A DNA stretch of 5,319 bases, taken from assembly GCA_030629475.1 (NCBI GenBank), contig DAOVOU010000175.1, forward strand, positions 1 to 5,319, read 5' to 3'. This document shows positions 1 to 5,033 of this stretch, one piece after another (the first letter of the stretch is position 1; every line of letters begins with the position of its first letter). The DNA is from Desulfobacterales bacterium (lineage in GTDB: Bacteria > Desulfobacterota > Desulfobacteria > Desulfobacterales > C00003060). The notes under the pieces are model-generated. The model was not told where the DNA came from. It worked only from the letters and a program-made list of their open reading frames with translations, and did not search any database. The position numbers were made by a program, and so were the translations under genes.

Positions 1-78
1 CCTTCAGGCGCGCATCGCTGCTACACCCTTGCCTTCGGCTACCCTTCGCCTCCGTCGGGCTGGGTCTGGACTTTGCCC

Positions 79-99
79 GATATTTGTGTCATAAATATC
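79..99. other. perfect inverted repeat (hairpin)
   Basis: GATATTT (79-85) and AAATATC (93-99) are perfectly complementary around a 7-base loop. The frame-2 stop TAA at 92-94 falls at the edge of the right arm. It could be a 3'-end RNA hairpin of the preceding transcript, but no U-tract follows. Confidence 0.5.
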
Positions 100-117
100 A
101 AACAGCACCATTTAGCA

Positions 118-134
118 GCCGGGCCAAGCCCGGC
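118..134. other. GC-rich perfect hairpin abutting attC, possible weak terminator
   Basis: GCCGGGC (118-124), loop CAA, GCCCGGC (128-134) form a perfect 7-bp stem of only G and C. It ends exactly where the R''-like box of the first attC begins (135). There is no T-run after it, so an intrinsic terminator is not supported. It may simply insulate the cassette end. Confidence 0.5.
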
Positions 135-258
135 ACACAACCAGTCGTTCCACCGGACGGCTGGAAGCTGGCACGTTTTGAAAGGTCGCTCCTTTGAACA
201 ATGTTTTTTGTAGTTAGGTTCGCCTCGGTATTTACCCGCCGCCGGTGAACTCTTAGGA
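135..258 (+). other. attC-like recombination site 1 (degenerate R')
   Basis: R''-like ACACAAC (135-141) matches RYYYAAC at 6 of 7 positions. The left arm TTCCACCGGACGGC (148-161) pairs with the right arm GCCGCCGGTGAAC (238-250), leaving single unpaired bases only on the left arm. This is the extrahelical-base pattern that folded attC hairpins use for strand choice. The R' box is poor: the best candidate is CTTAGGA (252-258) instead of GTTRRRY. Its homology to the sites at 511 and 1260 supports one repeat family, as in chromosomal integron arrays. Confidence 0.7.
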
Positions 259-283
259 GAGGAACAAATACTAGTAGTCCATT

Positions 284-508
284 ATGAGCAAGCGCAAACG
301 AAAACTCACTCATGCCGAAAAGGCGGAAAAGAAGCGAAGGCGACAGGACTACATGACAATTTTCGTCAATGGGAAACAGAAGAGGGTCAAGCGCCCGCCG
401 ACTATCGACGGTATGGATGTGGATGAATTCATCCGAAGGAACGCAGATCCCATTTGGTTACATCAGAATGAGATGTGGGAATACATGACAGATGACGACG
501 AATCATGA
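284..508 (+). CDS. small conserved hypothetical protein, basic N-terminus (74 aa)
   Basis: The protein has 74 residues and its function is not recognised. Residues 1-22 are extremely basic (KRKRKLTH, then KKRRRQ), the middle holds FVNGKQKRVKRPPTIDG and DEFIRRNADPIWLHQNEMWEY, and the tail is acidic (DDDES). The basic start suggests nucleic-acid or ribosome contact, which is inference only. I have an impression that small proteins with this middle segment are widespread as hypotheticals, but cannot verify it. An in-frame TAG at 275-277 limits the start to this ATG or a later one such as 350. The nearest purine-rich run, AGGAGAGG (255-262), is about 21 bases upstream, too far for a normal ribosome site, so initiation is unclear. 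It is the sole gene of its cassette and stops two bases before the next attC-like site. Confidence 0.75.
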   Translation: MSKRKRKLTHAEKAEKKRRRQDYMTIFVNGKQKRVKRPPTIDGMDVDEFIRRNADPIWLHQNEMWEYMTDDDES

Positions 509-510
509 CC

Positions 511-643
511 TCCCAACAAGACGATTGCACTCGGACGGCTAGAAGCGGCGACTTTTTGAAAGATGGTGCCCGTCAATAAGCATCAATAATTCTTGAAGCA
601 TCTCAGCTTTCACCCGCCGCCGGTGAACCGCAGCCAGCTTAGA
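511..643 (+). other. attC-like recombination site 2 (degenerate R')
   Basis: R''-like TCCCAAC (511-517) starts two bases after the stop of the preceding gene. The left arm TTGCACTCGGACGGC (525-539) is followed by TAGAAG, and the right arm GCCGCCGGTGAAC (616-628) is identical to that of the other two long sites. Extra unpaired bases lie only on the left arm. No good GTTRRRY follows; the closest is GCTTAGA (637-643), farther from the arm than in site 1. The middle, about 75 bases, is variable between copies. Confidence 0.7.
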
Positions 644-647
644 GATA

Positions 648-677
648 TTGTGACTTTTATAGTAGTTTTGATATATT
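648..677 (+). promoter_or_regulatory. candidate sigma-70 promoter of the toxin-antitoxin cassette
   Basis: TTGTGA (648-653) as -35 and TATATT (672-677, 5 of 6 to TATAAT) as -10 are separated by 18 bases in an AT-rich stretch between the attC and the first gene. A start near 684 would give a leader of about 20 bases containing the strong ribosome site at 691-697. Toxin-antitoxin cassettes typically carry their own promoter, which fits. Confidence 0.5.
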
Positions 678-705
678 AATAGACCTGACAGGAGGAGAAA
701 TCTTT

Positions 706-987
706 ATGTTTGACCGCATCATGAAACGAATGCGGGAAAAAATTCGTACTCGTCAATATGTAATGACCATTCATGCTGAAGAAGAAATGGATGATGATGG
801 ATTATCCGTTTTTGATGTTGAACGCTGCATACTCACAGGTGAAATCATAGAACGGCAGAAAGATCGTGTTACAAATGAATGGAAATATCTTGTGGAAGGC
901 AAATCTATTGTGGACAATAATCTTATTGTAGTGACAAAATTGGGTCCAACTGGGAAATTGGTTGTCATTACACTATATATTGCTTAG
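706..987 (+). CDS. DUF4258 family protein, putative toxin of a type II-like pair
   Basis: This 93-residue protein has the DUF4258 layout: an N-terminal IHAEEEM segment (H23) preceding a helix, then DGLSVFDVERCILTGEIIE (residues 31-49), then beta strands YLVEGKS and LIVVTKLG, and a C-terminal VVITLY strand. DUF4258 proteins are small, often sit beside YgiT-type zinc-finger proteins, and are regarded as MqsR/RelE-like toxin candidates. That activity is inferred from family and context, not seen. The start is firm: GGAGGAG at 691-697 lies 8 bases before the ATG. The zinc-finger gene follows after 18 bases, giving toxin-first order as in mqsRA and higBA. It is AT-richer than the genes after 3054. 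Confidence 0.8.
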   Translation: MFDRIMKRMREKIRTRQYVMTIHAEEEMDDDGLSVFDVERCILTGEIIERQKDRVTNEWKYLVEGKSIVDNNLIVVTKLGPTGKLVVITLYIA

Positions 988-1005
988 ACAAAAAGGTGGG
1001 AAATT

Positions 1006-1290
1006 ATGATTTGCGATATTTGTGGACAAGAAGGCGCCAGGACTCGCCATATAACGCGAATTTATGGCAAAGGAGATAACTTGCTTCTTATTGAGAATGT
1101 TCCTGTAATCAACTGCCCTCATTGTGGAGAAAGTTATCTCACAGCGGAAACACTGCACGAAATTGAACGTATCAAACTTCATCGTAGGAACTTTGCTACC
1201 AAACGTGCTATTTCTGTCGCTGGTTATATGTTAGGTCATCATTCTCAAAGCAAGAAGCAGGCTAACAAATCGTTCCACTCGGACGGCTAG
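1006..1290 (+). CDS. YgiT-type zinc finger protein (MqsA N-domain-like), putative antitoxin
   Basis: The 94-residue protein carries two CxxC pairs, C3/C6 and C37/C40, the four-cysteine zinc site of the YgiT/MqsA N-terminal domain. The VPVINCPHCGESYLTAETL segment (32-50) is typical of this family. MqsA itself continues into a helix-turn-helix DNA-binding domain; that half is absent here, so autoregulation through this protein is doubtful. It presumably neutralises the DUF4258 partner by direct binding (inference). The ribosome site AAGGTGG (993-999) is about 6 bases before the ATG. The gene runs into the following attC: the last nine residues, ANKSFHSDG, are encoded by attC bases 1261-1287 and the TAG lies just past the left arm, so this tail is probably not part of the ancestral fold. 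Confidence 0.85.
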   Translation: MICDICGQEGARTRHITRIYGKGDNLLLIENVPVINCPHCGESYLTAETLHEIERIKLHRRNFATKRAISVAGYMLGHHSQSKKQANKSFHSDG

Positions 1291-1387
1291 AAGTCACGGC
1301 GTTTTAGAAATGCATTAGTAGAATGAAATGATTTCCCATTAACTACTGGTATCGGCTATACTCGCCGCCGGTGAACTCTTGGTAGCC
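1260..1387 (+). other. attC-like recombination site 3 (near-canonical, imperfect R')
   Basis: R'' GGCTAAC (1260-1266), left arm TTCCACTCGGACGGC (1273-1287), right arm GCCGCCGGTGAAC (1364-1376) and R' GGTAGCC (1381-1387). R' is complementary to R'' at 6 of 7 positions (GTTAGCC would be perfect), but the essential GTT triplet reads GGT. The left arm carries extra unpaired bases relative to the right. The antitoxin gene's stop codon lies inside the site. The spacer beside R' is four bases, shorter than the six on the R'' side. Confidence 0.75.
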
Positions 1388-1472
1388 TGTTCAAGGTCTA
1401 TGACTTCTAAACGGCACCATATTTACTATGTTGAGTGTTATCAATATTTACTGTCGTAATATTTCAAACAAA

Positions 1473-1477
1473 AGGAA
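1473..1477 (+). promoter_or_regulatory. ribosome binding site deciding the 1486 start
   Basis: AGGAA sits 8 bases before ATG 1486. The reading frame could begin at GTG 1435, but that codon has no purine-rich sequence at usable distance, and the extra 17 residues would be encoded by an AT-rich leader. Confidence 0.6.
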
Positions 1478-1485
1478 AAATATCT

Positions 1486-2610
1486 ATGAGCGAATATCAA
1501 TATTACGAATTCCAGACGATTGATCGCCCGTTGGATGAAAAAGAACGAGACGAAATTGCCAGTTGGTCCAGTAGGACGGTGCCCACATCAACCCAAGCAA
1601 TATTTACATATAGTTACAGTGATTTTCGTAAATCGCCTAAGAGAGTCGTAGAAAAGTATTTTGACGCTATGCTATATCTTTCAAATTGGGGATCAAAGCG
1701 GCTTATGTTTCGCTTTCCACGCTCCATCATTGATGCTGAGATATTCAGACCATATTGTTTTTTTGATACAGTGTCTACTTCTGTTACCGAAGACTTTGTT
1801 ATCTTAGATATGTCTTTCCATGATGAAGAAGGCGGAGGATATTGGATAGAAGGTGAGGGTTGCTTGTCTTCATTAATTATTCTTCGAAATGATATTTTAA
1901 ACGGTGATTATCGAATGTTATATCTCGCTTGGCTTAATTCCATAAATTTTGAATATGATATTGAGGATTATGGGGAGGAGCTTGAGCCCCCAGTACCAGA
2001 TAATCTCCGAAATCTATCAGCACCACTGCAAAGTTTCATAGATTTCTTCGAAATTGATAAGAATCTAATCAGCGCGGCATCCGAAGCCAGTGTCAATAGA
2101 ACCGATTCCTCCGTACCTGCTATCAAAGAGTCAGTCGCTAAGCTTACAGAAGCCGAACGAATCGATTTTCTGGTTAGATTTGCGAAAGGTGAAGCACATG
2201 TAAATCTCCAGCTACAAAAAAGACTCCGTGAGCTTTCCTCAGAAAAAGCAAGAATTGGTGAGCCTTCCCAAAAACGAACAGTTGGTGCATTACTAAGATC
2301 AGCTCAAGAAATTTTCAAACGTAAAAAGGAAGAACAACGACAAAAAGCTGAACGGGCTAGAATTCGTAAACTTCAGAAGCTTGAAAAACATGAAGCAGAA
2401 TTGTGGGAACGAGTTTCTGTGTTGATTAATACAAAGAAAACCAAAGCTTATGATGAAGCTGTTGATATCCTTAAAGACCTACGCGATTTGGCAAAGCATC
2501 TCAATCAATTTGATCGATTTAAGTCAATGATTAACAAAATCCACAAAGACTATAGCAGGCTTTCTGGTCTCAAATCTCGGCTAAATCGTGCAGGGCTAAC
2601 AATGGGATGA
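1486..2610 (+). CDS. conserved hypothetical cassette protein with YYEF...NWGSKRLMFRFP N-domain and coiled-coil C-half (374 aa)
   Basis: The function is not recognised. The N-terminal domain (about 1-190) contains QYYEFQTIDRPL (5-16), YFDAMLYLSNWG (58-69) and SKRLMFRFP (70-78), a pattern I associate from memory with a family of uncharacterised bacterial proteins. A linker follows, then a strongly charged helical part with a probable coiled coil at about 275-310 (EIFKRKKEEQRQKAERARIR), and a further helical tail to 374. No signal peptide or membrane segment is evident, so it is likely cytoplasmic. At over 370 residues it is large for an integron cassette. It is AT-rich like the toxin-antitoxin genes and unlike the operon after 3054. 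Its last codons and TGA stop lie inside the next attC. The N-domain plus coiled coil suggests a partner or oligomer, but no partner gene is in the cassette. Confidence 0.75.
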   Translation: MSEYQYYEFQTIDRPLDEKERDEIASWSSRTVPTSTQAIFTYSYSDFRKSPKRVVEKYFDAMLYLSNWGSKRLMFRFPRSIIDAEIFRPYCFFDTVSTSVTEDFVILDMSFHDEEGGGYWIEGEGCLSSLIILRNDILNGDYRMLYLAWLNSINFEYDIEDYGEELEPPVPDNLRNLSAPLQSFIDFFEIDKNLISAASEASVNRTDSSVPAIKESVAKLTEAERIDFLVRFAKGEAHVNLQLQKRLRELSSEKARIGEPSQKRTVGALLRSAQEIFKRKKEEQRQKAERARIRKLQKLEKHEAELWERVSVLINTKKTKAYDEAVDILKDLRDLAKHLNQFDRFKSMINKIHKDYSRLSGLKSRLNRAGLTMG

Positions 2611-2663
2611 ACTCGGACTTGAAAAAGCTGGCGCTTTTTTAAGCCGGTTACCCCAAACGAGCC
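2594..2663 (+). other. compact attC site 4 with A/T central hairpin
   Basis: R'' GGCTAAC (2594-2600). The left arm pairs with the right arm AAGCCGGTTACCCC (2641-2654), with unpaired bases only on the left (for example A2617 between CGG and CTT). The centre is a continuous 11-pair stem, 2618-2628 with 2633-2643 (one G-T pair), and a TGGC loop. R' is degenerate: ACGAGCC at 2657-2663 matches the expected GTTAGCC only in its last four bases. It is about 70 bases long, half the length of sites 1-3, and belongs to a different attC type. The stop codon of the preceding gene is inside it. Confidence 0.65.
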
Positions 2664-2678
2664 TGAAAGGATAGGTCA

Positions 2679-2768
2679 ATGAAAATATTGTCACAAGAAG
2701 ATTTTGACGACACCAAGATTCGGATTAACAAAGTCGCAATGGAGTCGCTTTACGATTTATATGCCTGA
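2679..2768 (+). CDS. 29-aa reading frame, upstream half of a TGA-interrupted gene
   Basis: The frame encodes MKILSQEDFDDTKIRINKVA followed by MESLYDLYA and a TGA at 2766-2768. AAAGGA (2666-2671) lies 7 bases before the ATG, a good ribosome site directly after the attC, as expected for a cassette's first gene. The next frame starts at ATG 2769 in the same phase with no gap, so this is probably the N-terminal part of one ancestral protein of about 98 residues. It could also be a short leader peptide whose termination feeds re-initiation at 2769. No function is recognised. Confidence 0.5.
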   Translation: MKILSQEDFDDTKIRINKVAMESLYDLYA

Positions 2769-2975
2769 ATGCCTTTTGGCCAACAAACAGTTCTAACAAA
2801 TGGAAAAAAAGCAACGATAAAATCATTTTACCCCCCAACAACAAAACATGATGGGCATCTAAGCGGTATTCCTCATTTTGGCGTTGATATGAAATTCGAT
2901 GACGGAACTGGACATATTGAGTTTATTGTTTACCAATCTGGCTGGGGAGGTTTAGTGGAAAACGTTTCAGGCTAA
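2769..2975 (+). CDS. 68-aa hypothetical protein, downstream half of TGA-interrupted gene
   Basis: The 68-residue product contains LTNGKKATIKSFYPPTTKHD, HLSGIPHFGVDMKFDDGTG and HIEFIVYQSGWGGLVE. This alternating strand pattern suggests a small beta-rich domain. I do not recognise the family. There is no ribosome site within normal distance: GGAG 2741-2744 is 24 bases away. Translation would therefore depend on re-initiation at the TGA-ATG junction (2766-2771) or on UGA readthrough from 2679. The stop TAA (2973-2975) is part of the R'' box of the next attC, a normal cassette ending. Confidence 0.6.
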   Translation: MPFGQQTVLTNGKKATIKSFYPPTTKHDGHLSGIPHFGVDMKFDDGTGHIEFIVYQSGWGGLVENVSG

Positions 2976-3053
2976 CAAATCGCTGGAGCCAACCGGATTA
3001 CAGCGTAGCTCATCTTGAGCAAATGGGCCGGTGGCTCAGCTCAGGCGTTGGGT
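2970..3053 (+). other. canonical integron attC site 5
   Basis: R'' GGCTAAC (2970-2976), then a spacer and the left arm around TGGAGCCAACCGG (2984-2996). The right arm CCGGTGGCTCAGC (3028-3040) pairs with the left leaving one extra base, the classical single extrahelical base. R' GTTGGGT (3047-3053) matches GTTRRRY perfectly. This is the clearest attC in the window and the only one expected to recombine efficiently by known integrase rules. It may be the last site of the array, since base composition changes directly after it. Confidence 0.9.
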
Positions 3054-3073
3054 TGAGGAAGGGGACGGAGCAG

Positions 3074-3634
3074 GTGGAAACGTTCACGGAACCCAAGGGC
3101 TTTGTCGATAACCCTGGTTACGTCCAACAACGGCAAGTGTCCCTGGCCGCCATGGATATCCACACGATTGATGCTCCCATTGTGGACATCGTGAAGAGCT
3201 TCCAGGATCTCCCCTGCTGTTTCACTCTCCAGAGCTGCTACGGACACTTCATCCATGCGGCTCAGCAGGATCGCAACAGTACGGAGCGTCTGCCCATTTC
3301 GGATGGCGTTGCCCCGGTTACGTACCGGATAGCCTACGTCGCTCTCTGTCTTGAGAACAGCCCCGAAGGGAAAGAGCTGCTTGAGGACCTGAGAGACATC
3401 CCGACGGCAAACCCCGAGTGTATTCAGTTCGGGAGTGCAGAGTGGTTCTGGGCTAGGCAGGTCAACTCCTACGTCCTTCAGGTCGAGCCGGAGCGATTCA
3501 AGGACAAGGATCAGGCCACTATCGACTATCAGGAAGCTCTCCATATTCAGGAGGTCAGAGACAACTTCTTCTCCGAGCTCAGAAGGCTCCTGCACGAACA
3601 ACAGAAGAGCATGCAGAGAAAAGGAGACCTCTAG
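3074..3634 (+). CDS. conserved hypothetical protein with TYW3-like motif (about 186 aa)
   Basis: A frame is open from ATG 3023, but that ATG lies inside the attC. I prefer GTG 3074, preceded by AGGAAGGGG (3056-3064) about 9 bases away, giving about 186 residues. Using that start, IDAPIVDIVKSFQDLP (32-47) leads into CCFTLQSCYGHFIH (48-61) with C48, C49, C55, H58 and H61. This order resembles the segment before the TSSCSGR-type motif of TYW3-family tRNA-wybutosine methyltransferases. Later YRIAYVALCLENS (84-96) and FGSAEWFWARQVNSYVLQ (119-136) look like conserved core strands. The resemblance is weak; tRNA methylation is not established, and wybutosine is not normally bacterial. The glycosyltransferase begins four bases after its stop, so the two are probably co-transcribed. 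Confidence 0.65.
   Translation: METFTEPKGFVDNPGYVQQRQVSLAAMDIHTIDAPIVDIVKSFQDLPCCFTLQSCYGHFIHAAQQDRNSTERLPISDGVAPVTYRIAYVALCLENSPEGKELLEDLRDIPTANPECIQFGSAEWFWARQVNSYVLQVEPERFKDKDQATIDYQEALHIQEVRDNFFSELRRLLHEQQKSMQRKGDL
3621..3627 (+). promoter_or_regulatory. ribosome binding site of the glycosyltransferase, inside the upstream gene
   Basis: AAGGAGA ends 11 bases before ATG 3639 and lies within the last codons of the preceding gene. It decides the start at 3639 over the longer open frame from 3435, whose extra 68 codons merely overlap the upstream gene. Confidence 0.7.
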
Positions 3635-3638
3635 CAAC

Positions 3639-4880
3639 ATGAAGACACTGGTATTTGCGGTAGCGGGCTACAACCTGGCCGAAACCGGAAGAATGATCGA
3701 AATCGCCAGGGCGGCGCGGAAGCACTTCAACGTCATCTTCGCCAGCTACGGCGGGCAGTTCGAGCAACTGATCGAGGGCGAGGGCTTTCTTCTGGACAGG
3801 ATGGCGCCGCGGCTTACCCAGGAAAGGCTCGCCCGCCTGCGAGCCGTCCTCAGCGGCGAGACGCTCAATACAGTGGGATACCTGTCAGCCAAAGAACTTG
3901 CGGCGCGGGTTCCGAACGAGATTGCGTTTTTCAAAGAGGTGAAGCCCGCTGCGGTGCTCACTGGCTGGTGCCTGAGTGTCACCATCTCTACTCGCGCGGC
4001 AGGGATTCCCTTCGTCAACGTTCTCCACTCCACAACCGTCAGGGAGTACTACGAGGCTGGGCTTCAGTCCTGGCCCGACCGGAGCGACTTCGGCTTTGTG
4101 CGGTGGCTTTTCCGAAACGACGAAGAGAGGATGAACCGCTGGATGAGCAGGCTGGTCCTCAAGCTGGCCGCTCCCGCAAAGGCCTACAACGCGGTCGGGC
4201 CAACGTACGGACTGCCCAAGTTCAAGAACTTCATCGACCTAATCGAGGGCGACCATACGCTTCTCGCCGACATCCCCGAGTGGGTCGGCTTCCGCGAGGT
4301 CCGTCCTACCTTGCACTATATTGGACCGCTGCCTGCCAGAATTGACCGACCGATTCCCGATGAAGTGACCTCCATGCCTCGCGACAAGCCCATCGTGTAT
4401 TTCGCCATGGGGAGTTCGGGAAAACCGGCGCTCGTTGCTGAGATTCTGGCAGGCTTCAGGAACAAGCCTTACCGTGTGATAGCACCCGTGAAATCGCACA
4501 TCGAACAGATGACCGTCGATATTCCGGAGAATGTGGTCGTCACTGGATTCCTGCCCGCACACAAGGTGAACCCGATGGCGGACATCTCCGTCATCCATGG
4601 CGGACAGAATAGTGTAATGAACGCATGTCTGTCGGGGACACCGATCGTCGGGATAGGAATGCATCCGGAGCAGCAAGCCAATCTGGATGCCTGCGTGCGA
4701 AAGGGGTTTGCCGTTCGCCTGAACAAGAAACGGGCATCGGCGTCCGACGTCCTGGCCGCCATCGACAGATTGCTCCGCGACGAAGCCGCGAAGACAGCAG
4801 TGGAGACGTTCCGGAGACAACTTGCAGAATGGGATGGACCGGAGAACGCTGCCCGCTTTCTGAAAGAACATTACGGGTAG
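3639..4880 (+). CDS. GT-B fold UDP-glycosyltransferase, GT1/MGT-like (413 aa)
   Basis: The length and two-domain layout fit family 1 glycosyltransferases, which transfer a sugar from a nucleotide donor to a small acceptor. The N-terminal Rossmann half begins MKTLVFAVAGYNLAETGRMI, followed by VIFASYGG (32-39). The usual N-terminal G-H is not obvious, as H is replaced within NLAETG. The C-terminal donor half has VYFAMGSSG (253-261), VVVTGFLP (299-306), HGGQNSVMNA (320-329, the HxGxxS-type phosphate-binding motif) and GTPIVGIGMHPEQQANLD (333-350, the acidic/Q sugar-binding segment). No signal peptide is seen, so it is cytosolic. Sugar and acceptor cannot be deduced. Similar enzymes modify antibiotics, sterols or macrolides. 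It pairs with the gene ending four bases upstream. GC content is clearly higher than in the cassettes. Confidence 0.9.
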   Translation: MKTLVFAVAGYNLAETGRMIEIARAARKHFNVIFASYGGQFEQLIEGEGFLLDRMAPRLTQERLARLRAVLSGETLNTVGYLSAKELAARVPNEIAFFKEVKPAAVLTGWCLSVTISTRAAGIPFVNVLHSTTVREYYEAGLQSWPDRSDFGFVRWLFRNDEERMNRWMSRLVLKLAAPAKAYNAVGPTYGLPKFKNFIDLIEGDHTLLADIPEWVGFREVRPTLHYIGPLPARIDRPIPDEVTSMPRDKPIVYFAMGSSGKPALVAEILAGFRNKPYRVIAPVKSHIEQMTVDIPENVVVTGFLPAHKVNPMADISVIHGGQNSVMNACLSGTPIVGIGMHPEQQANLDACVRKGFAVRLNKKRASASDVLAAIDRLLRDEAAKTAVETFRRQLAEWDGPENAARFLKEHYG

Positions 4881-5033
4881 GCCCACGATCGAACACCCAA
4901 GATCAATCTGACATGAACCCAACCAAGGCATCCTCGTGTCCAGCTAAGTCCGAATCGTTGGGATTGGACGTAAGTCCATGAAATTCGATGTTGCTACCCA
5001 GTGGGTGATCGCATATGATGATTAGATCATATA
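4881..5033. other. intergenic region with overlapping hairpins, no gene
   Basis: I find no convincing gene here. It contains an 8-bp stem with one bulged G (4948-4956 with 4962-4969), a competing 5-bp stem with a GTAA loop (4965-4969 with 4974-4978), ACCC/GGGT (4996-4999 and 5003-5006), and a perfect 7-bp stem ATATGAT/ATCATAT (5013-5019, 5026-5032). No T-tract marks a terminator for the glycosyltransferase operon. If the RNA to the right belongs to a mobile IscB element, its left end should lie in or just after this interval. Confidence 0.5.
5013..5032. repeat. perfect AT-rich inverted repeat, possible element-end hairpin
   Basis: ATATGAT (5013-5019) and ATCATAT (5026-5032) pair perfectly around GATTAG. 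It stands two bases before the tandem stem-loops. IS200/IS605-type ends carry such hairpins, so it is a candidate left-end structure; nothing proves this. Confidence 0.4.

Larger units (their letters stand above)
1..134. other. 3' remnant of preceding integron cassette, no convincing gene
   Basis: This stretch lies left of the first attC-like site and is presumably the end of a cassette that starts outside the window. Frame 1 is open from the left edge to a TAG at 211-213 and frame 2 ends at TAA 92-94. Neither shows a recognisable protein, and frame 1 runs straight through the attC. It contains an internally repetitive run of CCTTCG/CCTTGC-like motifs at about 26-55 and two perfect hairpins, described separately. 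I cannot tell whether any coding sequence ends here. Confidence 0.4.

Noticed and set aside
1431..1462. Promoter before the 374-aa gene (TTGAGT at 1431, TAATAT at 1457)
   Set aside because: The spacing is 20 bases and each box has mismatches. The region is AT-rich enough for such matches by chance.
1435..1485. GTG 1435 as start of the 374-aa protein
   Set aside because: There is no ribosome site before it, and the added 17 residues come from the AT-rich leader. ATG 1486 has AGGAA at 8 bases.
3435..3638. 68-codon N-terminal extension of the glycosyltransferase
   Set aside because: It overlaps the upstream gene completely and reads as a Ser/Arg-rich shadow translation. The Rossmann start MKTLVFAVAG and the AAGGAGA site fix the start at 3639.
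3041..3640. Long reverse-strand open frame of 199 codons
   Set aside because: It is the antisense of the 3074-3634 gene. It lacks a ribosome site and recognisable motifs, while the + strand gene has a downstream partner with tight spacing.
4239..4931. Reverse-strand open frame of 230 codons and several others over the glycosyltransferase
   Set aside because: These are shadow frames of a GC-rich gene. The + strand shows complete GT1 motifs; the antisense products are rich in Cys, Arg and Pro with no family resemblance.
4917..4963. ACCCAAC (4917-4923) and GTTGGGA (4957-4963) as an attC after the glycosyltransferase
   Set aside because: The outer boxes fit, but the sequences inside them do not form the paired arms of an attC, and GTTGGGA overlaps the loop of a different stem (4948-4969).
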